NCBI GenBank assembly: GCA_020064725.1
Contig: JAGTWJ010000003.1
Location: 744,001-808,000, forward strand
DNA: 64,000 nucleotides
Reading direction: 5' to 3'
Source of the DNA: Drechslerella dactyloides
Taxonomy: Eukaryota; Ascomycota; Orbiliomycetes; Orbiliales; Orbiliaceae
Below, piece by piece: positions 1-11,471 of this stretch (positions are counted from its first letter, which is position 1; every line of letters begins with the position of its first letter). The notes beneath the pieces were generated by a model, which saw nothing but the letters and a program-made list of their open reading frames with translations, did no database searches and was not told the DNA's origin. The position numbers and the translations under genes are program-made.

Positions 1-1109
1 TACTCCGAGCTCGCTATCTCCACTGGCTGCATCGTCGGCTGATACCACCCGTTCTGCGGATCCCACGTCTTATTGTCGTACGGTGTCGGAACCGGCGGGC
101 CATACGCGTAACCGGGATACGGACCGTACCCTGGGGGCGGACCTAGCTGGCCAGGCGGCTGTGAGTGCGAGCCCTGGGAGGACCACGACTGCGTGGACTG
201 GTACGACATGCGCGGGTCGACCGACGATGGTGCGTTAGAGTAATAGGACAGTCGCGGGTCTGGGCTCGCGAGGGGCCCATGCTGATAGTGCACGTTCGGG
301 TCCGGATAGGCATACTGGGCATGCGGGTTGTGCGTCGGGTAACCTGGATGTGGATGTGTTGTTGGCGTCGTGAAGGAGTTGCGCGGGTCGCCGCCGTATG
401 GTGGAACAGCTTCGGACGGTTGCTGCGGCGGCGCGGACGGCGCAGTTGGCATACCGGCGGCGTCGGCCACGATGTTCGTCGCGGGGAACTGGGTCGCGAT
501 GGCCTTGTCCATCTCCTTGCGCTCTGCGCGGGCGGACATCCGGTCGACGAGGACAGAATGCGCTTTCTTGAGGGTCTTCTTGACGAAGGAGGACAAGATG
601 AAGTTGCATCGAAGGTCGACGTCTTCGCGGATGTACAAGCCTTCCTTGGGGACTGTGATGCCCAGCTCCATGGGCTCTTTGGGTTCGCCTGTGCGCGCGT
701 GGTGTTAATGATGCTTTTCATGTGTGCGGGGCTGGTTTATGGTGAGCTATCGCATACCAGGAAGCGAACCCCTCAGGGTCCAGATGCTGCGAATATCGAC
801 GCCCGCTGGGGCTCGGCAGTGCGTCTGCAGGCCATTCGGGAGGTCGTTGAAGCACGCGGTGTACGAGACGTTGCCAGATGCTATTCCGCCGGGCAGGTAG
901 TGTACCTTGTCCGTTAGCGAGTACCATACGCAAGTGGCTTCGTCGGCGGAGGCGGTTTCAGGCGCCTTGATCGGATGGCGCTCGATGACGAGCGGATTCA
1001 GATCGATCATGGCCTCATGGTTGTGGAAGAAATCGATGACCGTCTTGCGGCCGATAGTCGCTGGGAGCGGGGTCACCGTTGTGAAGACGTTGCGCTTTGT
1101 CATAGCCAT
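1..1109 (-). CDS. DUF7053 family protein, C-terminus cut by window edge
   Basis: Two exons are visible: 1109-758 and 688-1, with an intron at 689-757. The GTATGC donor and CACAG acceptor join in phase 1. The N-terminal 120 residues (start MAMTKRNVFTTVTPLP, then LVIERHPI, WYSLTDKVHYLPGG, LQTHCRAPAG) match my memory of the fungal DUF7053 family, a domain of unknown function related to polyketide-cyclase-like folds. The second exon completes the domain (EPKEPMELG, DLRCNFILSSFVKKTLKKAH). It then runs into a long Pro/Tyr/Gln/Gly-rich tail with no stop before position 1. The joined frame restores the conserved block exactly, so the splice is well supported. Function is unknown; the disordered tail suggests a scaffold or regulatory role, which is inference only. 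Confidence 0.85.
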
Positions 1110-1517
1110 TGTCGCTTGACGATATCGATATCTCTCGGGCTCCTGAGGCCTCGGTCGTGAGCGTATTTTTTTCTTTTAGAGGGGTAACTAAGTACGTGTG
1201 GTTGATAAAGGGTCCAGTGAGCAGAGATAAAATATATGAATCCTTAAAGACTGCGTCTGGCTGGGAACTAGCTGAATAATCAGGACAATTGTCAGCATGA
1301 ATACTCATCATCCTCCTGGCGCCGCAGGGCGGACTGGGGGACGTCCAAGCGACTCCAACAAAACATTAGGGTGTGCAGGGACTGGCTTGTCAGATACCAG
1401 GGAATCTCACCTGCCTGAATGCACAACAGCCTCACTAATTTCGACGTTTCAGGTTGGCTGAAAGTGTGTGTGGGTATACGGGGACGATAGGGTGGAGGTG
1501 TGGATGCCAACTCTTTA
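1110..1517. other. Intergenic, upstream of DUF7053 gene
   Basis: About 400 bp between the DUF7053 start codon and the transposon relic. It presumably holds the DUF7053 promoter. Short reading frames are present on both strands but none shows a recognisable domain or splice support. The TA at 1518-1519 is the left copy of the transposon target-site duplication. Confidence 0.6.
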
Positions 1518-1519
1518 TA

Positions 1520-1551
1520 CGAAGGCTTGTCAAATAAGTAACGCTACATTA
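1520..1551 (+). repeat. Left terminal inverted repeat of transposon
   Basis: Thirty-two bases beginning CGAAGGCTTGTC, identical to the reverse complement of 3133-3164. It lies immediately after the TA at 1518-1519. Confidence 0.95.
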
Positions 1552-1740
1552 ATTTTGGTGAAACCGCTCATTATTTTGTGTGTGGGGCCCGGGGCCATGC
1601 CCGGTGTATGCACAAAAGCAATTATAATACTAATAGCAATGTCAGCTTCTCCAATTGCTAGCAGATACTAGCAGATTTACTCCTCTTCTCCTTTATCAAT
1701 ATCTATAGCTACTATTATTCTATATATATATATACAATAT

Positions 1741-3123
1741 GCCTCCTCAGGCTGAAGATACCACCAGCAATCACTATTCAATACTATATCAATGTATCCA
1801 GATACTTATCTTGCTAGGTGCCGGCGGTAAGTAGGCTGATGTAGCTGCAAGATTTAGGGTTTCTAGGAGTGTAGTTGCCAGGCTGCTGCGCAAGGCCAAA
1901 GACTGTGGCTATAATCCCCAGGATTATATGTCCCTGACTATGGAGCATGTTGTTGATGAGTAGAGGGCTGGTAGGCTAAAGAAGGTTACCTAGGTTAAAG
2001 AATAGGAGGTTGTTAGTATTGTTATAAAGGACAGGTCAGGGTGTAGTGTGAATACATGCTCTCTTGTAGGTATTGTTAAGCTAAGTCACCAAATAGTTAG
2101 TACAATACTTAGGTGTAATAAGTTCAAGAAGCTGAAGCTTATATGTAAGCCTGGTCTTACATCTATTATATGCTAGGCTAGGCTGGACTTTGCCCTTAGG
2201 CACAAAGGCTGGATATTAGAGGATTAGAAGTAGGTTATCTGGAGTGATGAAATAAGTGTAGTGCTTGGGCAGAGGTGTGGCAGCTACAAGCTATGGAGGC
2301 AACCTCATGAGTGCTACTACTTTGACATAGTCTCTGTGTGCTAGTATAAGGTTAATGAGTTTATATTCTGGGGCTGCTATACCTGGGATGCTATAGGTCT
2401 ATACCATATATGGGAGCCAGAGACCAAAGAGCAGAAAAAGATAGCTAAGAAGGTAATAGCTGCTATGAATTCAGCAGTAGAACCAAAGACTAAGGAGGAG
2501 TAGAAGTTATTTACTATTATGAGGTGTACAGGGCTCAAGAATAAGCCTAGTAAGAAGCTATAATGGACTTTTGATAAGGTATATAGAGCTCTGGAGTGTG
2601 GTACTAACAAAGGTATTGATTGGTATAAGTACTAGACAGAGGTTATAATCCTAAAGCTAATCCCTTTTGCAAAGGACTGCAAAACCAAGTATGGGAGGGA
2701 CTATATTGTCCAGGAGAATAAGATACCTTACCACAACCACTATGCCTAAGAGGCTGTCTACAACCTACATATTATTAGCAGGTTACTATAGCCTGATAAC
2801 TTTCTTAATCTCAACATAATAGAGTTAGCCTGGTACTATCTAAAGTATAGGATATTTAGGCATGGAGTACCAACCAAGAGGGAGGATATGGAGAAGGTAT
2901 GGCTTACTGAATGGCGCCAGCTGCTAATTACGCACATTAGGCTATGGATAGTATGTATTGTATGTTACATTTAGCTGGTTATCAAGCTATATGGGGGCAA
3001 TGAGTATAAAGAAGGTACTACAGATAATATTGTTGGCAGGCCAGACCTCATAGCAGCTGTGTGCTTCAATTGCCCGGTGCCCTGGGGCAAAGGGCGGCTT
3101 GGCCCCGGTGAAGCATGTAAATA
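1741..3123 (+). pseudogene. Degenerate DDE transposase of the mariner relic
   Basis: Reading through the stops from the ATG at 1741 gives a helix-turn-helix-like N-terminus (ADVAARFRVSRSVVARLL). A DDE_3-type catalytic domain follows: WSDE near 2240, DYIVQEN near 2704-2724 and LNIIELAWYYLK near 2811-2850. The second catalytic aspartate is now Asn (VQEN where the family has VQED), as expected from G-to-A change. The third acidic residue is kept. The tail GGNEYKEG is typical of the fungal Tc1/mariner transposases I know. In-frame TAG and TAA codons are spread along the whole length, so no functional protein can be made. I see no sign of a second transposase or cargo gene. Confidence 0.9.
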
Positions 3124-3132
3124 AGCAAAAAA

Positions 3133-3164
3133 TAATGTAGCGTTACTTATTTGACAAGCCTTCG
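3133..3164 (-). repeat. Right terminal inverted repeat of transposon
   Basis: Perfect 32-bp inverted copy of 1520-1551, followed by the TA at 3165-3166. Confidence 0.95.
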
Positions 3165-3166
3165 TA

Positions 3167-6003
3167 CAGTCATCCATAATCTCAACAAGGAGCTTGTCCT
3201 GGTTGGACTTGGTGTTTGGGCTCTCTGCCTTGGTTTCTTGGCTGAATGCAATTGCCTAGCGTCGATGTCATAGCTCCGAGTCCAAGGCGCGCCGACCAAG
3301 GCTCAAGCGAGAGTACGCGAAGGCACTTCCAGTATTCGTAGCCGTAGATGCGTAAATCTGTAGATACCTCGTGGATCCAAGTACCTGCATTTTTCCGGTG
3401 CACACGATCGATGCTTGCCATATGCATGGTCTCGGATCTACCGTATGCGCCCATACAGATATGTTTCGTCACCAGGGACTTTCCCAGTTGCCGCCTTGCG
3501 CTCACCAAGCTTTTCGCCAGAAACAGGCTGTCTTACAGCCAAGGCCGTGGTGCGGCTCAGTGGGGCTGCGATTGGCGAGCGGTTCGTGGCGGGAGAGTCT
3601 CAGCCCCAGCCCTGCTGTCAATCTCAGTGAGCTGGTCATTCGGTCGATGTCCGCGACCACAAATCTGCGTCTCTGCTCCGTATTGTCAGCTGTGTAGCAA
3701 TTACCTAATCTACCGCGTGCTTACCGGGGGCGAATAAGGACGAGACATGATGCATACTAGTTTGATGCAATTGTGTAATGGTAATGAGGCTGAGATGCAT
3801 GATTAGTGATTCGCTAATCTGGAAGACGGCCTTTTACATGCACAACACCTTGCAAGCTTGCATCAAAAGACTTATTCTTTGGTTGGCCCGCTTTATCTGC
3901 ACCCAATGCCAACAGAACATACGGATCTGAATTCATATTGAAATGTCTAAGTATGCATTACCGGTTAAGAATCGTATCTGAATTACATTGTTTCTACCTT
4001 TCGTGGAAAATTCTGGTCTAGTAACCAGACGGGTGCTGGGCCACCAAAAGAAATCGAACGGAAGCCTGCACGTGCCCATTTCTTAGTGAACTCACACCCG
4101 CCTGGCTTCTAGACTAGGAGATTTTATGACATGTTGATATGTGAAATTGAGTTATAGAGTTCGACGAGCTTAGGGCAAGTGGCGTCGGCCTGGCTAGAGG
4201 TAACAGAGAGTTGAAGTTCGACAGCGACCTCAATTAATAAACTCCCTCTGAAAGACGTTCACGACAGCTACAAGGCATAAGATTTTTTTTTTTCTTCTTA
4301 AAAAGTTCTCAATGAACTCCTTTATAAGCTTTACGCTATAGGACGGCTGGTCTGGCTTGCGAGACAATGCTTTACGGTTAATAGGCAAAAAGAGATAATC
4401 AGTTCACTAGAACATCTAGATAATCAATGTCATATTTTTATTTATCTTACGAGTCAGACTATCATACGTTCACCGGCGAAGTCGGCATGCACCGGGCACA
4501 AATTTAGTAGAGGTATCCCAGATGAAGCAAAAAATATTCAACAGATTCTATATATCTAGCATTTCAAACTATGATATTCCGCTAAAATATCAAAGCAAGC
4601 AATCTGGTCTTTATTCGATAGCTAGCATCTGCGCCTTTCGATATATATTTGTCTTACTTCAATGGCTCACGAGATAGGGTATATATCTAAATCGTGTGGT
4701 TCGTTCGATTTTGGGGAGATTTATGATGAGAATCTACTTTTTTTAGTTCCCACAAAATGTCGTAAAATTAATGACATGCCGTACGAGAAGGTGCTAACAT
4801 ATCGACTATAACATGTATGATCATGAGGCTCGATCATTGGATTCAGCTCTACTAGCCTTAAATCATGTCGCATTCATACGCATCATACTGTTCCATGAAT
4901 ACGCATCATACTGTTCCATGAATAAGCGTCATACCGTAGCATAATCTTCAAAGCTGTCAAAGGTTACACTACCAAACTTTGCTTCTTGAACTTCAACTTT
5001 TTCGCGTATGCCCCTAGCTCGGATACCGTTTCGTTTCCACGAGCCGGGCCGGATAGCTCGTGCTTCCATACGATTGACCACAATACTATTACGGCAACAC
5101 CGTTAGGCGAGAGTGGCATATTTACGAGAGAGGAAGCTGGGTCCTAGTGTATAGAGGTTCATGGGACTATTGATTCAGATTGACAATCGATCAGAATTAC
5201 AACTCATTCCGTACTAGTTGTCTCGCGAAGCTAGCCCGCGTACTAGCAAATTCGCAGATTCTTTTGCCTGAAATATTATACATGTACTAAGCAGGCGAGG
5301 ATTCAGCGATCAGAATCTACGCCATATCAGCTTAGGATGGAGGTGAGGAGCTTTACTATAGTCTCGAGGCTATATTAGTAGTAGAACAAATGGCAGGCAA
5401 GGTCTACGTATGCTGAGATGTCTGCTTGCTTTGATAGGAATAACCGTGTGCGTGATGTTGTTACTGTACCGATGTATTGGCATATGACATCGGTAGTAGA
5501 CTCTCCACCTAGGTACCTGTAGGTCGATCGTTCAGCTGCCAGATTCAGTATATTGTAATTCTCTTTGCAAGACCGGCTCCTTTATGTCTAAAAATGTGAA
5601 TTTATGTCTTTGGCACATGTGTAGAAGTACAGTATAAAAGGACGACAGTGGTCTCTCTGCTATTAAGGACGCCTTGAGTAAGAGGGCTAGTATACGGATC
5701 CTCTAATCGATAGCGAGTTAAGAGTCAGATTTTCCCAATCCTCGCCTTGTTACCTTTCGGTACAACAGTGCACCAGTTCTACTGTAGGTAAATACCCCGA
5801 TAGAAGTTTACGAGTTTGCCAGTAATACATTTTTGCGGCATCTAACAGGCGATTTGGTCTTGTGGGCTCTCCATTATTCTGTATGCTAAACTAACTCTTC
5901 CTTCGCTTTCAAGTGACTTTTGAATTTTTCGGCGGGAAGAGAATATTCTAGAACCAACCGTTCAAACGCGATATACTTTCGTTCGTATTACAGAGTTTCC
6001 AGG
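3167..6003. other. Gene-poor AT-rich stretch
   Basis: About 2.8 kb without a supportable gene. The first 570 bp are less AT-rich and open on both strands (for example 3508-3182 on the minus strand), but no domain or intron structure is recognisable. From about 3740 the sequence is AT-rich and stop-dense. It contains a short tandem repeat (4871-4939) and a TATA-like AGTATAAAAGG near 5630, about 370 bp before the next start codon. Confidence 0.6.
4871..4939. repeat. Three-copy 23-bp tandem repeat
   Basis: Units at 4871-4893, 4894-4916 and 4917-4939. The first two differ only in a few leading bases and share ATACGCATCATACTGTTC; the third is diverged. No coding context. Confidence 0.85.
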
Positions 6004-6896
6004 ATGCAAATAGTTCTCAGTATCTTGTATGGAGTCGGGGTGATGCTAGTGGCCACAGCATCTGCAGCTGTCTTACCGACTCGGCAGGGCCCACAACTTC
6101 GTAAGTCCACCTAGACCTGTTTCTAGTCAAATACAGTAGCTGGGTAAAGGAATCAAGCTTGCACTTGCTATAATGCAAACCACAATTGTCAACTGACCAA
6201 CTTTGGGGATAAAATGTAGCTAAGCCATACGAGCAATGCTTCTGGGGAAACTGCAACGAAACTCTTTCGGCAGACTTTATCAAGGCCACGGACGATGCTT
6301 GGAGCAAAATCGATCTCGAGTTTCCCATTGAGCTATTCAATAAATCGAGCCGTACAATGTGGGTATCAATAAATGGGATTATATCCTTGGATGAGCCCGA
6401 TACAAGCCTTTCAACTACCAATGAAAGACCTCTACCGGTTGATCCGGCAAGCTGTGCAAATAAAGGGGACAGTGGTTGCATTCCAGCAAATTCTCTCCTC
6501 CTATTCTGGACGGATATGGTAATGGCTGAGATCTCCACAGGAGCCCCTCTGTTGGAATTCACCTACCACAAGGGATTAGAGGTACCACACTACCACATGT
6601 ACTGGTGGCTTTGTGACAAAAAGGCGCCACGGACGCCATCGGATACAGAGAACCCTTGTGGACCATCCAGTCGATCCTTCACTCTCACCTTCAGATCAGA
6701 CAGGCCTGGAATCTACAAAATCGATTATGAGACAAAGGATGTCCAGAAATTCGAGGCTGTGATAGGAGCTCAATCGTATCCTAAATTTGTCTCTGTTCCT
6801 ATTGCAGAGCTTTATGATCCAAAGTTTGAGATTGCAACCTTGACCATTGACACTAACGCTGGCAACTTCTCTCTCGAGCATTCAAATGACGAATAA
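6004..6896 (+). CDS. Small secreted protein, paralog 1
   Basis: Exons 6004-6100 and 6220-6896; intron GTAAGT...TGTAG, phase 1; 257 residues. The N-terminus (MQIVLSILYGVGVMLVATAS, then AAVLPTR) is a clear signal peptide. An in-frame upstream ATG at 5920 would bury it, so 6004 is preferred. The mature part has six cysteines in pairs, W-V-S-I-N-G-I-I-S-L-D near residue 79, and GAQSYPKFVSVPIAELYD near the C-terminus. It shares its intron position and most motifs with the gene at 9495-10344, so the two are a duplicated pair. The pattern (V-S-x-N-G then G-x-Q-S-Y-P) is faintly like NIDO-type extracellular domains; this is a weak inference. Function unknown; an effector or cell-surface protein is possible. 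Confidence 0.85.
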
Positions 6897-9494
6897 CCAT
6901 ATCCCTACGCAGAGGTGTTAGGAGAATGAAATCAAGGCTTCGGAGCGTCTGGATGAGGTGCTGTTGGGCTTCTGTATTCGAGAAATGTATCTAACGAACT
7001 TACTTGTACATGATATCATCGGTTACACCAAGGGTTCAAAGGCCTACTTATATGGGAAGTTAGCAAGCAGCGAGGATGCATATGTCTATTTTCCCGACTT
7101 CTTCTTAACCCTGGATATACTTGTATCCCTGATGCGCATCAGTAGAGCTCATACTTGTGTAACCGAGTGTGCACGATAATGAAAATGGCGCCTGCAGTGG
7201 ACTTCCTGTGCTTTTATTACAGAAGGTAACTCTTGAGGATAGAATCTTGTCTCACAAATTAGGCTGCCCATACACCATGCAAAATCTTGGATTTTGAACC
7301 GGTCAAGGCCAGGGGATTGATCACGGATGTTCACTATCCAATGCCAAATATAACGTTTGAGTTGCTATTTATGATTGTATTCCCGCGGCCTACGTGCTTC
7401 CAGCTCCTGGTTCACGAGACAACCCGCGGCTGGGTATTATATTTCTTTCACAGGACACCGCCGTGGAGACTCCTGCTCAATCGGCAAGCTCCGTGTTCAA
7501 ACTACAGCGGATATTGTGTGGGATAAGGTCGCAGCATATTACTTAACCTCGCTTCTAGTTTTGGTATCTCATTGACAATTATAGCTTCACACGCTACCCT
7601 GCCTATCCGCAGATAGGAAGCTGTATATAAATTCAAACTACTACTTAGACTTAGGACCATAGCGTGATTTAGCCCATCTCAATTTAAGTTCGACGAAGTC
7701 CTTGCCATGCACATGGTTCAACAATCTCAATATTCCTGGGGCCGGAGTATGGCACTTGCCATGGCGAAAGATCTGTTTAGGATTTTCTGGATTGAATAAA
7801 GTTTACCCGCTTAGGTTCGCTGACAAGGTTAGAACGTTGCCGGCGTCGCGGGAAGTCAATCGCATTCCGATCCGATATTGGAACGAGACCAATCGGTACC
7901 AAACAATGGCATTTACGATTTGATTTAGCCCAGAGTGTGTAGGCGGTCATCGATTGGAAGTTCGCAATATGTGTTCTGGTTTTAGAGAATTCATTTTGTG
8001 GTGTAACGTAACGCCTAGTCTCGAAGCCAGAGCGCCAAGGGCCACGAACGTGGCCCGCAACGGCAGAACAAACCGAGACCATGTAACGCCTACATTTATC
8101 CGAAATGCTTAGTTGACTAGTCGCAGCCTTGTATACTATAGTATAATTTGGCGCTGTATGGATAAAGAACTGGGAGGAATGCTAGTGCACTAGTGCTGTA
8201 TATGCACAGAGAACGGTTTAGCTCAATAAAGGAAGCGTAGTAAAATCAAATCCATGGGCTTGATATATGACATGCTGGTTGACAAGGGACTGAGGATATG
8301 GAGGGGGTGATATGACCAATCGATCGTTCTAGTCTATTTGTAAATACTTATAAGCACATAACTTCGTCACGGGGTTCCATACGTATATTCATGCCGACAT
8401 GATGATGCATAAACGAGTATCAATATAAACCTCAGATCCAGATACGAGAGCGCCGATTCCTCTCGCGACTAGAGTTATGGAAATAATAGGCCCAGAGCCT
8501 GGACTGGCGCCAAATACATCGATGACAAGTCATCAATTGCCTCGTAAACCAAACTGCCACAGCGAAGCGCCCGCCTATACTCATGGTTTCTTCACTTTCT
8601 CACCGACCTTCCGCTATCAGGCAATCAGATGACATGCCAATGGTGATCTATTTCAATGGGACTCCTTCGAATCTCAATCAATTCGTGATAGTGTGTAATA
8701 TTGTAAGCTGTACCCTGCGTTACGGCACTTGCTTATCCAAGAAGCTCCCGCAAAGGCCATCCTAGGATAAGATCACAGACTGCCTATTCGGGTGAAATTT
8801 GTGAAGAGGTGAATCGGGAACTGACCTAGTACCTGCGCCTATATCTAAACTCCTGGATCCATCAGCCATAAGTTCAAGTGAGACGGACTCAAGCTGCCGA
8901 CTTTCGCGACGATATACCACATAAAGTGCTCGAGGCGTGTGGCATCCAATTCTGAAGATCCAGTCTACCCGTTGACCGTTGGAAAATCTTATATGCAGGG
9001 ATCATGCTTCCAAGCGAGTTTGAAAACTTTCCGGTCCATAAACGTCGGCTTCTGATTGCGGAGTCCACCGCAACAAGATAGCCATATAAAAGTCTGATGA
9101 ATCACTTGTAGTTCCCTGTTTCAAAGATATCTACCCTTGAACACTTTCCTGAAAGACTTATGCGATTCAAGCATGAGGGGTTTATTTACGCGTACATGTA
9201 CCTGGGCTCCAGTATGATGTTATGATTTCGATGTTCCTGAGATCCGAATGTGCCGCAAGATAGTGGCATATTGCGATGTTTCCCATCCTTCGAGCACGCG
9301 CACGTGCACCATGTCTATATTTATATATTTGGTAGTTGACGTACCTCTCGTGATATGGGTCGCAAATTTTTTTTCTCCGGTAATCCCAAGAAATTTTTGT
9401 ATCGCCAGGCCCGCCCGCGACCGGTCGACCTCTAGAGAAAGCTCATAGTCGGTATTGTTATTCTGATTGGTACTATCACAAAAACACAAAAGTG
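6897..9494. other. Intergenic between the two secreted paralogs
   Basis: About 2.6 kb, AT-rich, with only short unsupported frames. The best open frame (8082-7777, minus strand, 101 codons) has no recognisable motif. It presumably holds the promoter of the downstream paralog. I see no repeat or RNA gene. Confidence 0.5.
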
Positions 9495-10344
9495 ATGATC
9501 GTTGTTCTGTGTGCGGCTTGCTTGATAGCTGGGGCGTTGAGTGCCGTACTGCCCGTCCGCAGCGGGCAGGATCAATACCGTGAGTTTCATAATGTGTAAC
9601 GCAGACTATCGTTTCTAACGAGCACTATGGACATAAACTCACCAGCAACTTTAATATTTAGCTGCACGCTATGACCAATATCTCTGGTGGAGTAAGGAAA
9701 ATACTACACAGGAATTCGTGGCAGCCACCGATAATGCTTGGGCCAAGGTCGATCTCAAGTTTCCCGTTAAAGTGTTCAACAAGTCGAGCAATACCATCTG
9801 GGTGTCTATGAATGGCATCGTTTCGCTCGACGAGCCCAACCTCGATGCTCCGTCTGTTCCTAACCGGCCGCTTCCAATTGACCCTGAGAGCTTCAGCCGC
9901 GGGGGAGCTACCGGTGGCTTCATCCCGGGGACTGCCATTATGCCATTTTGGAGAGATATGAGCATGAAGGCGGCGACGAACGACACAGGTGTCTGGGTCC
10001 AGTACACCTACCATCCAGGATACGAGGTGCCCCATTATCATATCTACTGGCGTGGATGCGACAAGGCTGAGGAGGACTGGGCAGCGGGACGTGAGCAATG
10101 TGGCAAAGCGACCAGGTTCTTCATCTTGACACTTGGGTCGGACAAGCCTGGGGTGGTTCAGTTGCTGTATGGCCTCGGTGGGGGTGATAAGAACATCGAA
10201 GCCACAGTGGGAGTCCAGTCCTATCCGGACTACATATCCGTTCCTATTTCCAAATTCTATGGCGAGACGATGCCATGCGCTGAGATGATTATAGACACGA
10301 ATAACGGGAATGTCACCGTTAATCCGTTCTCTTTCTGTATATAA
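9495..10344 (+). CDS. Small secreted protein, paralog 2
   Basis: Exons 9495-9579 and 9662-10344; intron GTGAGT...TTTAG, phase 1, at the same place as in paralog 1; 255 residues. Signal peptide MIVVLCAACLIAGALS followed by AVLPVRSG, parallel to AAVLPTRQG in paralog 1. Shared core motifs are ATDNAWAKVDLKFPV, FNKSSNTIWVSMNGIVSLDE, RPLPIDP, YEVPHYHIYWRGCD, SDKPG and GVQSYPDYISVPISKFYG. The cysteine pattern differs: the early pairs of paralog 1 are missing and a C-terminal Cys pair is gained. Codon use is more GC-rich than in paralog 1. Lineage-specific secreted family, function unknown. Confidence 0.87.
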
Positions 10345-11127
10345 CCGCGGCGTGTCATAGAAGAAATTGTATTTTACGCTACCAGCGATGATTGGCCTGT
10401 TGGTCGGTAGAACCGCTATCAGCTATAAGGCGGAATATATACTTTGTAGATAATGACTGCCGTGCTTCACAAAAAAAGAAATCGACTTGACGACAGAGAA
10501 CTGGAGAGGAAGCTGGCCGTCACAGTTTATTCTGTCTAGAACGATCTGTTGTCAATCTACCATCTACACTATGCATGCTAGGTCATTATATCATGCAAAA
10601 AGTGGCTGAAGCTTAGAGTTTCAAGTTAGAATGAGAGTAGACCTGTGTTAGTCTGTAGAACTGCAACATAAACGTGTGTTTGGGGGTGAAAGCTGTTCCC
10701 GTTGTTTCTGGACAATTGTTAGAATCCACACGCTGACAGTGCTTTCCCTCACCGCCCAAGGGAAAATATATAAGGATATTTCCCCACTACGATCCCCGTG
10801 TGCAGAAGTCAGTGATTTCTGAGCACGCCTGCATTTACGCATGTCCTGCCGGGCTCGATTCCCTGGCCCGAATGGTCTCTGCAGGGAGGAGGCTCGGGTG
10901 TAGTATATAAAGGCAGGGTATCTACCCACCGATGCGGCTAAAGTGGACAGAACATCACTCTAGACATAACTTGAACATGTCCTCGAGCTAGAGTCATCGC
11001 GAAAGTTTGCTCCCTTTAAATTTATCAATTCACTGTAATTCTTGGCCTCGAAACTGGCCTTGTGCAGCGCTTAAGCGAGGATCCGACAGTGTGGCCACGC
11101 TAAGGCGGGCGACGCGAACTTAAGACG
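10345..11127. other. Intergenic
   Basis: About 780 bp downstream of secreted paralog 2. No supportable gene; short frames only. Confidence 0.5.
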
Positions 11128-11424
11128 TTACGACCACCAGAAAATTAGCTTTCTGCCGCGTCCTCTTCCGAACTGCGATCTTCTGTCATCGAACCGCGTC
11201 CTTCCCACAGACTTAGCCACATCTCGGCGGGACACCAACAGTCGCTTGACGGCCAGCCGTATCGTATTCCACCGGTCAGCCCGCCTCGCAGCATCGAGAG
11301 GTATGCTTGCTCCTCCGTTGGTTGTTCCACCGTGTGGCAAGATCCGTTTGCTGACGCAGTTCTGCAGGAACAGTCGAAGCGCATCGTCATCGTCATCCTC
11401 TCGAAAGAGGTCATCCCGGTCAAC
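11128..11424 (-). CDS. Possible terminal exon of an unrecognised gene
   Basis: A 98-codon open frame ends at the TAA at 11128-11130. It starts after a plausible acceptor (GTAG at 11425-11428) preceded by a GCTAAC branch-like sequence. The peptide looks coding rather than random: VDRDDLFREDDDDDALRL, then LQNCVSKRILPHGG, then a basic C-terminus. I could not find an in-frame start or a convincing first exon before running into the divergent RPB11 start at 11472. It may be a partial gene, a relic, or transcribed 5' sequence. No family recognised. Confidence 0.25.
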   Translation of the reverse strand, partial: VDRDDLFREDDDDDALRLFLQNCVSKRILPHGGTTNGGASIPLDAARRADRWNTIRLAVKRLLVSRRDVAKSVGRTRFDDRRSQFGRGRGRKLIFWWS

Positions 11425-11471
11425 CTACCTAGAACCTTTGTTAGCAGGATCTTTGTGAAACAGCCGGCAAG

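Larger units (their letters stand above)
1520..3164 (+). mobile_element. Tc1/mariner-type DNA transposon relic, complete ends, mutated
   Basis: A 1,645-bp element bounded by perfect 32-bp terminal inverted repeats (1520-1551 and 3133-3164) and flanked by TA dinucleotides (1518-1519 and 3165-3166). TA is the target duplication of the Tc1/mariner/pogo superfamily. The interior is AT-rich with GC-rich islands just inside each end. It carries one transposase frame on the + strand, broken by a dozen or more in-frame stops. These are mostly TAG where CAG or TGG would be expected. That spectrum, C to T at CpA and the complementary G to A, is what repeat-induced point mutation produces. Intact ends with a dead transposase make it non-autonomous, and it could be moved only by a related active copy. 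Confidence 0.93.

Noticed and set aside
165..917. 250-codon open frame on the + strand
   Set aside because: It lies opposite the DUF7053 exons and the intron; the minus-strand protein is conserved and this one is not.
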